Of a stretch of 64,000 nucleotides of DNA, positions 17,531 through 26,415 are shown piece by piece. Every line of letters begins with the position of its first letter. Position 1 is the stretch's first letter. This DNA comes from Deltaproteobacteria bacterium. GTDB taxonomy: Bacteria; Myxococcota_A; Polyangia; Polyangiales; JADJMO01. The stretch spans positions 1 through 64,000 of the forward strand of contig JANYDK010000008.1 in NCBI GenBank assembly GCA_025363655.1, in the 5' to 3' direction. Made by a program: the position numbers and the translations under genes. Under the pieces are notes generated by a model. It saw nothing but the letters and a program-made list of their open reading frames with translations. It ran no database searches and was not told where the DNA came from.

Positions 17531-18361
17531 ATGGAGTATCGCGAGCATCGACCTGCTCCGGGCCTCCGCGCGTTCGTCGCCTGCTATTGGTCACTCCGCG
17601 GCGTCGCGGGCGCCGAATCGAGCCATCGCGTCCTCCCCGACGGCTGCGTCGATCTCCTCTTCGATCTCTCCGGTCATGGTCATGAAGACGCTCCGCACGC
17701 GCGCGTCATCGGCGTGATGTCGACGGCGATCGTCGCCGAGCCGGTCGCCGCAGAGGGCAAGATCGATCTCCTCGGCGTCCGATTTCGTTCCGGCGAGGCG
17801 GCGGCGTTCCTCTCGGTCGCGGCCCGCGACATCCGCGATCGAGCGCTCGGTCTTCGCGAAGTCTGTGGCCATTGGGGTCGCGAGCTGGCCGAGCGTCTCC
17901 ACGAAATCGACATGAATTCTCGTATCGCGCTGCTCGACGAGGCGCTGCTCGGCAGGCCACGAAGGCACGCGCCCGATCGCCGTCTGCGCGCCGCGATCGA
18001 CGCCATCGATCGAGGCGAGACCAACACCGCCGCGCTCGCGACTCGAGTCGGGCTCGGCAATCGCCAGCTCCTCCGGCTCTTCGACGAGCACGTCGGCCTC
18101 GGTCCGAAGGCGCTCGCCCGCGTGCGACGCGTGCAGTCGCTGGTCGTCACGCTCGACGTCCTCGATCCAGTGCAGCCGCCTCGCTGGGCGGAGCTCGCCG
18201 TCGTACATGGCTTCGCCGATCAATCGCATCTCATCCGCGACGTCCGCGCGCTCACTGGAGCAACGCCGACCGAGCTCTGGACCGAGCGCCGCCGCGGCCT
18301 CCTCGGCGCGTCCGAATCGTCCAATCCACCAGCCGCCGTCGACGCTAACGTCGAGGCATGA
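17531..18361 (+). CDS. AraC-family transcriptional regulator
   Basis: 276 aa from the ATG at 17531; an in-frame GTG at 17513 lies inside the repeat. The N-terminal sensing part begins with P-G-L-R-A-F-V-A-C-Y-W-S-L-R and has R-V-L-P-D-G-C-V-D-L-L-F-D-L, typical of the group with an N-terminal DUF6597-like domain. The C-terminal AraC helix-turn-helix pair spans about 150-255 (L-A-T-R-V-G-L-G-N-R-Q-L-L-R-L-F and H-G-F-A-D-Q-S-H-L-I-R). Its last four bases overlap the start of the VOC gene (A-T-G-A), so it probably controls or is co-expressed with that small protein. Confidence 0.85.
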   Translation: MEYREHRPAPGLRAFVACYWSLRGVAGAESSHRVLPDGCVDLLFDLSGHGHEDAPHARVIGVMSTAIVAEPVAAEGKIDLLGVRFRSGEAAAFLSVAARDIRDRALGLREVCGHWGRELAERLHEIDMNSRIALLDEALLGRPRRHAPDRRLRAAIDAIDRGETNTAALATRVGLGNRQLLRLFDEHVGLGPKALARVRRVQSLVVTLDVLDPVQPPRWAELAVVHGFADQSHLIRDVRALTGATPTELWTERRRGLLGASESSNPPAAVDANVEA

Positions 18362-18741
18362 AGCTGAAGAAAGTCACTCCCCTCCTCATCGTCGATCGCA
18401 TCGAGCCGAGCTTGCCGCTCTACGAGAAGCTCGGGTACGCCCGCACCGTCGAGGTGCCGCACGCGGGCAAGCTCGGCTTCGTCATTCTCTCGGGAAAACT
18501 GGGCGAAATCATGCTGCAGACGACGGCCAGCCTCAAGGACGACGCCGCCGACGTCGCCGCGCGTGCCAAGGGCTCTCTCCTCTATTGCGACGTCGACTCG
18601 CTCCGCGCAGCGCGTGAAGCCGTGAAGGCTGCCGGGGGTTGCGAGATCCTCATCGAAGAGCGCGAGACCCCGTATGGCGCGCGCGAGACGTGGTTCGTCG
18701 ATCCTTCGGGCCACGTCATCGGCCTCGCCGAGCACGTCTGA
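18358..18741 (+). CDS. VOC family protein (glyoxalase/bleomycin-resistance fold)
   Basis: 127 aa, single-copy vicinal oxygen chelate fold with two beta-alpha-beta-beta-beta units: P-L-L-I-V-D-R-I-E-P-S-L-P-L-Y-E-K-L-G-Y early and E-T-W-F-V-D-P-S-G-H-V-I-G-L-A at the end. Members are metal-dependent lyases, dioxygenases or drug-binding proteins; the substrate here is unknown. The gene overlaps the AraC-type gene by ATGA, a common pairing in which the regulator controls the small enzyme. Confidence 0.85.
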   Translation: MKLKKVTPLLIVDRIEPSLPLYEKLGYARTVEVPHAGKLGFVILSGKLGEIMLQTTASLKDDAADVAARAKGSLLYCDVDSLRAAREAVKAAGGCEILIEERETPYGARETWFVDPSGHVIGLAEHV

Positions 18742-18762
18742 CGCAGGTGACACGCATCGGAT

Positions 18763-19578
18763 ATGTTGCGGCCGATGGGGCCGATGCGACCGTTGCGTCC
18801 GATGCGACCGATACGAAGGTGGTCCGCCGTTTCCCTCCTCGGCCTCGGCGCGTTCGCGTCGGCGTCGCTCTCGTCGGGCAGCGCGCACGCCCTCGGAAGT
18901 GGCTCGGGAAGCGCGGCGGCCTTCGAGGGAATCGGCTACGTCCTCGGCGTGATCTCGATCGGGGGCGTCGTCGTCCTCACCGTCGTCGACGCCAAAGCAG
19001 CCGCCGATCACAAGCCAGTGAGCAACGGTCTCGCCGCGGGTCAGGCCATCCTCGGCGGAGGGTTCGCCGCAATCGTGGCCTACGGATACGCGGGCGGCTT
19101 CGACAAGAAGCCCGACGGCTCGCCGAACCCGGTGCCGTGGTGGGGGCTCGCCATCTTCTCGGTCGGTGCGGCCGCGGGCGGGTACGGCATCGCCACGCTC
19201 GCCGCGAAAGACGGCGCGGTGTGGTGGGGATACGGCGCCGCCACCGGCACGACGACGCTCGCCTTCGCCAACGCCGTCGGCACGATCAGCGGCGCGCCAC
19301 GTTACGCCGAGACGTCGACCACGCAGGCCATCCTCGCGGTACCGGGCATCGCCGTCGGCCTCATCGACGCTGCGCGCAGCGACGGCAATCGCGCCGAACG
19401 CACCGCCGGCTTCGCGCTCACCGGCGTGTCCGGTTTGTTGGCGCTGCACGGCGTCCTCGACGCCTCGCTCGGCACGCACTTCGACGATCAGGCGCCACCG
19501 ACGAAAGCCGCGACGTGGAGCGTCTCGCCGACCTTCGGCCACGCAAGCTGCGGAGTCGCTTTTTCCGGCCTATTTTGA
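18763..19578 (+). CDS. Membrane protein of a tandem paralogous pair (first copy)
   Basis: 271 aa, function unknown. An N-terminal R-P-M repeat (several possible ATGs in M-L-R-P-M-G-P-M-R-P) precedes a signal sequence ending near A-H-A. About five glycine-rich hydrophobic segments follow, including V-D-A-K-A-A-A-D-H-K-P, G-G-G-F-A-A-I-V-A-Y-G-Y-A-G-G-F and W-W-G-Y-G-A-A-T-G. The gene downstream encodes a close relative with the same order of motifs. The stop shares its last base with that gene's start. The repeated start region makes the exact initiation codon uncertain. Probably an inner-membrane or envelope protein. Confidence 0.65.
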   Translation: MLRPMGPMRPLRPMRPIRRWSAVSLLGLGAFASASLSSGSAHALGSGSGSAAAFEGIGYVLGVISIGGVVVLTVVDAKAAADHKPVSNGLAAGQAILGGGFAAIVAYGYAGGFDKKPDGSPNPVPWWGLAIFSVGAAAGGYGIATLAAKDGAVWWGYGAATGTTTLAFANAVGTISGAPRYAETSTTQAILAVPGIAVGLIDAARSDGNRAERTAGFALTGVSGLLALHGVLDASLGTHFDDQAPPTKAATWSVSPTFGHASCGVAFSGLF

Positions 19579-20378
19579 TGCCGCGACGTCCTCGCCGACC
19601 AAGCCTCGCGTGCCTCGCGGTCCCGCTCGCTCTCGTCACCTTCGCGACGCGCCCGGCGCACGCACAGGGCTCGGGCTCGGGAAGTGGACCGGTCTTCGAG
19701 GCCCTCGCATGGATCAGCGGCGGCGCGGTCGCGATCGGCGTCGGTGCCCTCGCGTACGTCGACATCAAGGCCGCGTCCAACCACGAGCACGTCTCGCCCG
19801 AGCTCGCGTGGGGACAGTCGCTCGTCGGCGGAGGGTTCACCGCGCTCGGGATGTACGCCTACGGGGGAGGCTTTGCGCAGAAGAAGGACGGCACGCCTCC
19901 GCGCGGCGTCCCGTTCTGGGGCCTCGGCTTCTTCGTCATCTCGGCGATGGCCGGCGGCTATGGCACCGCGACCTTGCTCGCACCCGACGATCCGAAATGG
20001 TGGGGCTACGGCACCGCGATGGGGGTCACCGCGCTCGCGCTTTCTCCTGCGGTCGGTGCCCTCTCCGGCGCGCCACACACCGCCGAGACCTCCGTCACGC
20101 AGTCGTTCCTCGGCTTGCCCGGGGTCGTCGTCGGCATCGCCTTCGCGGCCCATGGTGAGGCGACGCGCGGCGAACGCATCGGCGGCATCACGCTCGCGAG
20201 CCTCTCGGGTTTCGCGGTCGTCCACGGCGTGCTCGATGCTTCGCTCGGATCACACGTCGAAGAGGTGGCAGAGGCGGCGAGCTCATCGGGGGGTTCGTCG
20301 AGCTCGGCAGTGACCTATTCACTTGCTCCGCTTCTCTCGCCGACCACGCGCGGGCTGACCCTCGCCGCGACGTTCTGA
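19578..20378 (+). CDS. Membrane protein of a tandem paralogous pair (second copy)
   Basis: 266 aa, clearly paralogous to the preceding product: V-D-I-K-A-A-S-N-H-E-H, G-G-G-F-T-A-L-G-M-Y-A-Y-G-G-G-F, W-W-G-Y-G-T-A-M-G, S-G-A-P-H-T-A-E-T-S, and H-G-V-L-D-A-S-L-G-S-H align in order. The signal peptide ends in A-H-A-Q. Start ATG overlaps the previous TGA by one base, so the pair is translated together. A Ser-rich C-terminal tail distinguishes this copy. Function unknown; subunits of one complex or a recent duplication are both possible. Confidence 0.7.
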   Translation: MPRRPRRPSLACLAVPLALVTFATRPAHAQGSGSGSGPVFEALAWISGGAVAIGVGALAYVDIKAASNHEHVSPELAWGQSLVGGGFTALGMYAYGGGFAQKKDGTPPRGVPFWGLGFFVISAMAGGYGTATLLAPDDPKWWGYGTAMGVTALALSPAVGALSGAPHTAETSVTQSFLGLPGVVVGIAFAAHGEATRGERIGGITLASLSGFAVVHGVLDASLGSHVEEVAEAASSSGGSSSSAVTYSLAPLLSPTTRGLTLAATF

Positions 20379-20534
20379 CGTCGTCCCGACGACCTCTGAC
20401 GCGTGCCGCCATCGCCCGCAGCCCCGCGTGGGCGGCCTCTTTGCCTACAAACACCCCATTTCGTCGCCTGAGGCTCGCCTTTTGTAACGGGAACGGGCGC
20501 AAATTTCCACGACCTTGAGGCGGGGCCGCCGCCG

Positions 20535-23500
20535 ATGAATTACCTCGTGATGCAATCGCCGACGACTCCCACGACTCCGCGAACGCAGCCCCATTCGCCG
20601 GGTTCTGGTAGCTTGGGTCCCTCCATGCATCCCTCGCAGATGGACGAGATCGTCCGGCGGCTCGTCGCCAATCCACACGACGAGGCCGCGCTCGCGGCGG
20701 CGCACGGCGCAGGTCAGCAAGATCCGCGTGGCTACGCGATGCTCCTCGAGCGCATCGGCGAGCTCACCACCGACGCGACCTACGCAGCGCACTGGCTCTC
20801 CGAAGCCGCCAACGTGTGGGCCATGACCATCGGCGATCAGCGCCGGGCAGCCACGTTGCTCATGCGCGCGATCGAGAAAGATCCGACCAGCGACGTCGCC
20901 AGCGATCGCCTCGCCGGGCTCTACCGCGAGAAGAACGATCACCGCGCGCTGGTGGCGCTCTACGAACGCCGCGCGAAGGCGCTCGCCCCCATCGCGGCGA
21001 ACGATCCGGCGCAGCGTCAGCGTCTCTCGATGCTCCACGAAGACCTCGGCCGCTTGTGGCAAGAGGCGCCGCTCGCCCAGCCGAAGAAGGCAATCGAGAA
21101 CTACCGCAAGGCCTTCGAAGTCGACCCTTCGGCGGTCGGCGCCATCTACGCCTGTCGCGAGCTCTACAAGGCCGAGAACAACGTCAAAGAGGCGCTGCCC
21201 CTCTACGACCTGGAAATCCAGGCCATCGTCGACACCGATCGCAAGCTCGCCCTCCTCAAAGACGAGGCGAGCCTCCGCATGTCGAGCGGTGACGGCAAGG
21301 GCGCGACCGCGACGCTGCGCGACGCCATGCGCATCGATCCCGGCGACACCACCCTCATGTACGAGGTGGCGGCGTCGATCATCCAGCGCGTCCTCGGCCT
21401 CGAGAAGGTCCCCGAGGACGAGCGCGCCGAGGCGGCTGATCTGCTGGTGCGCATGGCCGAGCAGTTCGACGGTGAGCATGGGCTCGCCTACGCCGAGTCG
21501 GCGCTCGACGCGCTCCCCGGCCACGATCGCGCGATGCAGCTCGCCCAGCACTGGGCGCAGCACCTCGGTCGCGAAGAGCAAATCATTCCCCGCTGGCTCG
21601 GCTACCTCAAGGCCAATCCCAACGGCGTTCATGCGTTCGAAGCCCGCAAGTCGGTCGCGCGTTCCTACGAAGGCACCGGAAAAATCGAAGAAGCGATCTC
21701 GGTGCTCGAGCCGCTGAAGGACGATCCCGATCCGTCGGTGGCGATGCGCCTGACCGATCTCTACCAGCGCGCCGGGAAGACCTCCGAGCTGGCGGCGCAC
21801 ATGGATCGCCAGTCGGCCTCGCTCCCGCCGGCGGAGCGTCTGCAAAAACAGCTGGAAATCGCCGCGCTTCTCGCGACCAAAGACAAGCGCGCGGCCCTCG
21901 CGAAGTACCAGGAGATCCTCACCCTCGATCCCGAGCAGCCCGAAGCCCTCACCTTCGTCGAGGACGCGCTCCGCGGTGGCAAGCAGTGGAAAGAGCTGCG
22001 CGACGTCCTCCTGGCGGCTGCGCGCGCTTCGTCGGGCAACGTCGAGACGCGCAAGTCGCGCCTCCGTGAAGCGGCGAATCTCTCCGAGACCAACCTCAAG
22101 GACGTCGACGGCGCCATCGCTGCCTACAAGCAGCTCCTCTCGCTCGATCGTAGCGACGACACCGCGCGCGCCGCCCTCCATCGTCTCCTCGAGAAGACGC
22201 AGCACTGGGACGACCTCGCCGCCCTCCTCGAACAAGAGGCGATGGCCGCGGGCGACATCGAAGAGCAAATCAGCATCGAGAAGAAGCTCGCCGAGGTCCA
22301 CGAAACCAAGCGTGGCGACAAGAAGGAAGCGGCTGATGCGCTGCTTCGCGTCGTCCAGCACGCGCCGAAAGACGAGGTCGCCCTCCAGCGAGCCATCCAT
22401 CTCCTCGTCGAGGTCGGCGATCTGCAGAAGGCCGCAAGCTCGCTCGACGACGCGCTCGGCTTCCTCGACGCCGGTCCGTCGAAGGGCACGCTCCTCCTTC
22501 GTCTCGGCGAGCTGCGCGAGGCGCTGAAAGACATCGTCGGCGCCTCCGAGGCGTTCGCCGAAGCCGGTGAAATTCTCCACGACGCAGAGGTCTGGCGCCG
22601 CGCCGAAGACGCTGCCGTGCGGGTCGAGCGTTGGGAGAACGCCGCCGTCGCGGTCGGTCGCCGTGGCGATCTCGAAAAGGACGCCAAGGGTCAGGCCAAG
22701 CTGCGCGCGGTCGAAGCGCAGTATCTCCTCAAGAGTGGCGATGGTTCGTCGGCCGTGGTCCGCCTCGAACAAGCGGTCGAGCTTGCCCCCGACGACGACG
22801 ATCTCGCGGCGCGCCTCGAGTCGCTCTACGAACAAGAAGGTCGTCTCGAAGATCTCGGCGCCTTCCTCGTCCGCCGCGCCGAGGGTGCGAGCGAACAAGC
22901 GAAAGCCCTCTCCCTCTTCCGTCGCGCAGCCCAATTCCGCCGCGAGCAGCTCCGTGACGTCGACGGCGCCCGCGAGCTCCTCGAACGCATCGTCGAGCGC
23001 ACCGAAGATCCCGACGCCCTCTCGATGCTCGCCGACGACGCCGTCGCCCGCGACGATGCGCAAGTGGCCATCGGCTACCTCGCGCGCATGGAGAAGCTCG
23101 CCGAGACGAAGGCCGACAAAACAAGGGTCGCGCTTCGTCAGGCCTCGCTCCTTGCCGACGCGATCGGTGACGTCGATCAAGCGGTCAGCCGCTATCGCGC
23201 CGTCCTCGATCAGCTCGACGAGAACTGCCGCGAGGCGCTCCAGGCGATCGCCGATCTCGAAGAGGCGCGCGATCGCTATCCCGAGGCCGCCGACGCCCTC
23301 GAGCGCGACCTCGAGCTCGCCGCCCACGGGGAAGAGAAGGCGAACATCGCCCGTCGCCTCGGTGAGATCTACGTCGATCACACCCACGAGCTCGGCAAAT
23401 CGCTGGCCGCCTACGAGACCGTCGTCCGCGAAGACCCGGACGATTTCGCCGCCCTGCAGAAGCTCCGCGAGCTCTCCGAGCGTGGCGAGAAGTGGCCGCG

Positions 23501-25784
23501 CGTGGTCGAGCTCCTCGACGCGCAAATCGAGGTCGAGGGCGACGACGAAGAGATCGCCCTCCTCGCCGGTCGCAAGGCCGAGATCCTCGCCGATCAGCTC
23601 GGCCGAGTCGAAGACGCGCTCCGTGGTCTCGCGCTCTACACCGCGCAAGGCTCGGACGCTGCCCGCGCCGCTGCGCTCGCGATCGCCGATCGTCACGCCG
23701 CGCACGCGCAAATGGGCGGGCAAATCCTCGCCTGGGCGCGCACCACGCCGGGCTCCGACGGGCAACGTCTCCTCGGCGAAGCCTTCGATCGCTTCGTCAG
23801 AGGCGCCGCCGTCGAGCGCGCGCTGGAAATCGCGCCCGATTTGCTGCGCACGCCGCGCGGCAAGGACGTGAAGTTCCTCGAAGACCTCGAGCCTTTGGCC
23901 ATCACCGCCAAGTCGGGCGACCTCGTCCTCGAGATCCACGATCGTCGCGCGGCCATCACTTCGGGTCCGGCACGCGCCGAAGAGCTCATCCGTCAGGCGA
24001 AGGTCCGCATCTCGCTCGGCATGTCGGTCGACGAGGCCCTCGGACACGGCGAAATCGGCCTCGGCGCGGTTCCTCCTTCCGAGGCCGGCGTCCTCGTCGA
24101 GCAGCTCGCCGCCCTCGCACCGAACGCGATGTTCGCCGTCGAGCTCTACGAACGACAAATCGGTCGCTGCAAGGTGCCGGTCGACAAGCTCGCGGCAATC
24201 GTCCGCGCCTACAAGCGCGCCATCGACGCCGTCGCCGCGAGCGAAGGCGGCGCGCCCGTCGAAGAGAAAGCGAAGGAGCTGGTCGAGCTCGCCCTCGCCG
24301 TCTCGGGCACCGACGATCCCTTCGACGCGCTCTGGGCCGCCGCCGCCGGCGTCGACGAGACGCGCGGAACGACCGATCTGAGGCGCGCGCTCGTCGAAGC
24401 GATGCGTACGTCGGCGACCGGTCCGCGTGACGGTGGTCGCACTCGCTCGGCCCAACTGCGCCGCGCCGCGCTCCGCATGCGTGACGAAATCGGCGATGAA
24501 ACCCGCGGTTTCGAGCTCCTCTCGCAGGCGCTGGTGGCCCACGTCGACGCCGGTGGTCTCGACGCCGTCGAAGAGGCCGCGGGCGAAGATGGTCGGCGCG
24601 CCGAGTCGGTCCTCACGCGCGCGCTCGAAGAGGTCTTCGACGGACCGCTCGTTCGTCAAATCATCGCCCGTCGCGCGCGCATCCGTCAGGAGCGCCTCCA
24701 CGACGTCGACGGCGCCCTCTCCGATCTCAAGAAGCTGCACGAGCTCGCCCCCGCCGACACCGCGGTGACCGAGCGCTACGGCAAGCTCCTCACAGAGGCC
24801 AACGACTACAAGGGCCTCATCCACCTCCTCGAAGACCAAATCCTACGCAGCAAAGATCAATCGGTCCGCGCCGATCTCGCGCGGCAGATCGCGCGCCTTT
24901 GGGAGGAGAAGCTCGGCGAGTCGCGTGAGGCCGCCGATGCGTGGCGACGCGTGCTGCGTCTGAAGACGCAAGATCCCGAGGCCACCGCCGGGCTCGATCG
25001 CGCCAAGCGCAACAAGCTCGAGTTCACCGCGGGGAAGTTTCCTCCGCAGCGTCCCCCGGCGCCCCCGAGCGTCCCGCCGCCGGGCACCGAGCGCAACGAG
25101 TCCGAGTACGGCGGCTCGACGACGCTCAAGGCCTCTCCGAAAACGACACCTGCCTCCGAGCCGCCGACCCTCATCGGAGCGAGCCCGGCGATCGAGCGTC
25201 CCGTCTCGCCCGATCGCGTCTCCAATCGTCCGCCGCCGCCCGCGCCTGCGTCGATGCCGGCCTCTCCGAAGATCACCGAGGCCTCCTCGTCGTCGCCGTC
25301 GATGCCGGACCATCACCACGACATCCCCGACGCCACCACCGAGAACCCGATCTTCAACGCGGCCGCCACCGGCGCCTTCGGCAACACCGCGACGCACGAC
25401 CAAGAGAGCGCGCTCGCCTCGCAGCCGTGGTCCGACGAAGACGAGGACATGAAGACGCTCGTCGGCGAGATGTCCGCCGACGGACCGATCATCGGCGGCG
25501 CTCCGATCGATCCCGAGGGCACGCAGATGGAAGCGCCCGCGGTCCATCCTCAGTCGCACTCGCTCGGGCAGACCGACGAGCACGCCATCGCCACCGAATC
25601 GCAATCGCACCTCGCCACCGCGACCCACGACGCCTCCGACTCGATTCCAGCCGGCGAGGCCGATGCCGAAGAGGTCGAGGACGCCGAGCTGGTCGACGAG
25701 TCCGACGTCGAAGAGGTCGAAGAGCTCGACGAAGGCGACGTCGTCGAGACGGGCCAACACGCGCCGCCGGCCGGTAAGAAGTAG
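20535..25784 (+). CDS. Giant TPR-repeat protein
   Basis: 1749 aa; ATG at 20625 is an alternative start. From about residue 60 to 1490 it is a chain of helical tetratricopeptide-like repeats (for example A-I-E-N-Y-R-K-A-F-E-V-D-P, A-L-A-K-Y-Q-E-I-L-T-L-D-P-E-Q and A-I-A-A-Y-K-Q-L-L-S-L-D). A Pro-rich linker and a strongly acidic tail (E-E-V-E-D-A-E-L-V-D-E-S-D-V-E-E) close the protein. No signal peptide or membrane span is visible, so it is probably a cytoplasmic scaffold. Such giant TPR proteins are common in myxobacteria without known function. It stands alone between two short intergenic gaps, followed by a lipoprotein gene with its own ribosome site. Confidence 0.85.
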   Translation: MNYLVMQSPTTPTTPRTQPHSPGSGSLGPSMHPSQMDEIVRRLVANPHDEAALAAAHGAGQQDPRGYAMLLERIGELTTDATYAAHWLSEAANVWAMTIGDQRRAATLLMRAIEKDPTSDVASDRLAGLYREKNDHRALVALYERRAKALAPIAANDPAQRQRLSMLHEDLGRLWQEAPLAQPKKAIENYRKAFEVDPSAVGAIYACRELYKAENNVKEALPLYDLEIQAIVDTDRKLALLKDEASLRMSSGDGKGATATLRDAMRIDPGDTTLMYEVAASIIQRVLGLEKVPEDERAEAADLLVRMAEQFDGEHGLAYAESALDALPGHDRAMQLAQHWAQHLGREEQIIPRWLGYLKANPNGVHAFEARKSVARSYEGTGKIEEAISVLEPLKDDPDPSVAMRLTDLYQRAGKTSELAAHMDRQSASLPPAERLQKQLEIAALLATKDKRAALAKYQEILTLDPEQPEALTFVEDALRGGKQWKELRDVLLAAARASSGNVETRKSRLREAANLSETNLKDVDGAIAAYKQLLSLDRSDDTARAALHRLLEKTQHWDDLAALLEQEAMAAGDIEEQISIEKKLAEVHETKRGDKKEAADALLRVVQHAPKDEVALQRAIHLLVEVGDLQKAASSLDDALGFLDAGPSKGTLLLRLGELREALKDIVGASEAFAEAGEILHDAEVWRRAEDAAVRVERWENAAVAVGRRGDLEKDAKGQAKLRAVEAQYLLKSGDGSSAVVRLEQAVELAPDDDDLAARLESLYEQEGRLEDLGAFLVRRAEGASEQAKALSLFRRAAQFRREQLRDVDGARELLERIVERTEDPDALSMLADDAVARDDAQVAIGYLARMEKLAETKADKTRVALRQASLLADAIGDVDQAVSRYRAVLDQLDENCREALQAIADLEEARDRYPEAADALERDLELAAHGEEKANIARRLGEIYVDHTHELGKSLAAYETVVREDPDDFAALQKLRELSERGEKWPRVVELLDAQIEVEGDDEEIALLAGRKAEILADQLGRVEDALRGLALYTAQGSDAARAAALAIADRHAAHAQMGGQILAWARTTPGSDGQRLLGEAFDRFVRGAAVERALEIAPDLLRTPRGKDVKFLEDLEPLAITAKSGDLVLEIHDRRAAITSGPARAEELIRQAKVRISLGMSVDEALGHGEIGLGAVPPSEAGVLVEQLAALAPNAMFAVELYERQIGRCKVPVDKLAAIVRAYKRAIDAVAASEGGAPVEEKAKELVELALAVSGTDDPFDALWAAAAGVDETRGTTDLRRALVEAMRTSATGPRDGGRTRSAQLRRAALRMRDEIGDETRGFELLSQALVAHVDAGGLDAVEEAAGEDGRRAESVLTRALEEVFDGPLVRQIIARRARIRQERLHDVDGALSDLKKLHELAPADTAVTERYGKLLTEANDYKGLIHLLEDQILRSKDQSVRADLARQIARLWEEKLGESREAADAWRRVLRLKTQDPEATAGLDRAKRNKLEFTAGKFPPQRPPAPPSVPPPGTERNESEYGGSTTLKASPKTTPASEPPTLIGASPAIERPVSPDRVSNRPPPPAPASMPASPKITEASSSSPSMPDHHHDIPDATTENPIFNAAATGAFGNTATHDQESALASQPWSDEDEDMKTLVGEMSADGPIIGGAPIDPEGTQMEAPAVHPQSHSLGQTDEHAIATESQSHLATATHDASDSIPAGEADAEEVEDAELVDESDVEEVEELDEGDVVETGQHAPPAGKK

Positions 25785-25805
25785 TCGCGGCGGGCCCACG
25801 TGTGT

Positions 25806-25810
25806 AGGAG
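25806..25810 (+). promoter_or_regulatory. Ribosome binding site of a lipoprotein gene
   Basis: A-G-G-A-G lies five bases before the ATG at 25816. It fixes the start of the lipoprotein, since the frame stays open well upstream into the TPR gene. Confidence 0.6.
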
Positions 25811-25815
25811 AGCGC

Positions 25816-26394
25816 ATGCGACTCGCGCGCTCTCTCCCGCTCGTTCTTGCCCTGCTCGGGTGCACTCTGCTCGCCGCGGGGTGCGCGCGTCCGCGTTGGA
25901 GCGTGGTGCGCAGCTCCTCGGCGACGATCCCCGCGAGCGCCACCTTCGTGCTGCAGCCGATCGACTTCACCGGGATGACGGTCGAGGGTCAGACCGAAGC
26001 GCAGTTCATCGCGCCGAAGAACGACGACCTGAAGGCGCAGTGGGAGCGCGACAAGACTTCGATGGACAGCGGCTTCGACGACCGCGTCCTCGCATCGCCC
26101 TCGTTTCACGCGGTGAAATCCTCGACACCGCCGCCCGACGGGGCCTACGTCGTCACCGTGCGCGTGCACACCCTCGAGCCGGGCGCGTTCGCCGGCGTCT
26201 CGGTCAAGGCGACCGAAGCGCGCGTCATCGTCCAGATCCTCGCGCCGGGAAACGTCCTCGTCGACGAGGTGCGCATGCGGGCGACGTTGCCCGCCGGCTC
26301 GACCGCCGCCGCCACCGGAGATCGCCTCCACGCCATCGGCAGCGACCTCGGCGGCGACGTCGTGCAGTACCTCGAAGGCCGAATCACTCGTTAG
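25816..26394 (+). CDS. Lipoprotein of unknown function
   Basis: 192 aa from the ATG at 25816. A signal with lipobox L-A-A-G-C is followed by one compact domain. It has the strand-rich look of periplasmic lipoproteins that carry a variable-ligand or DUF4410-like fold (V-V-T-V-R-V-H-T-L-E-P-G, V-I-V-Q-I-L-A-P-G-N-V-L-V-D-E-V). The C-terminus, I-G-S-D-L-G-G-D-V-V-Q-Y-L, fits that type, but the assignment is weak. It follows the TPR gene by 31 bases and converges with a Cys-rich lipoprotein gene. Confidence 0.65.
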   Translation: MRLARSLPLVLALLGCTLLAAGCARPRWSVVRSSSATIPASATFVLQPIDFTGMTVEGQTEAQFIAPKNDDLKAQWERDKTSMDSGFDDRVLASPSFHAVKSSTPPPDGAYVVTVRVHTLEPGAFAGVSVKATEARVIVQILAPGNVLVDEVRMRATLPAGSTAAATGDRLHAIGSDLGGDVVQYLEGRITR

Positions 26395-26415
26395 TCGCGA
26401 AAAATCGGCAGCAAA

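Noticed and set aside
20445-24839. 1464-codon minus-strand frame opposite the TPR gene
   Set aside because: It mirrors the plus-strand codon bias and has no domain, signal or ribosome site. The plus strand has clear TPR repeats.
26395-26415. Possible terminator between two convergent lipoprotein genes
   Set aside because: A-runs and T-runs occur, but no stem with convincing pairing joins them.
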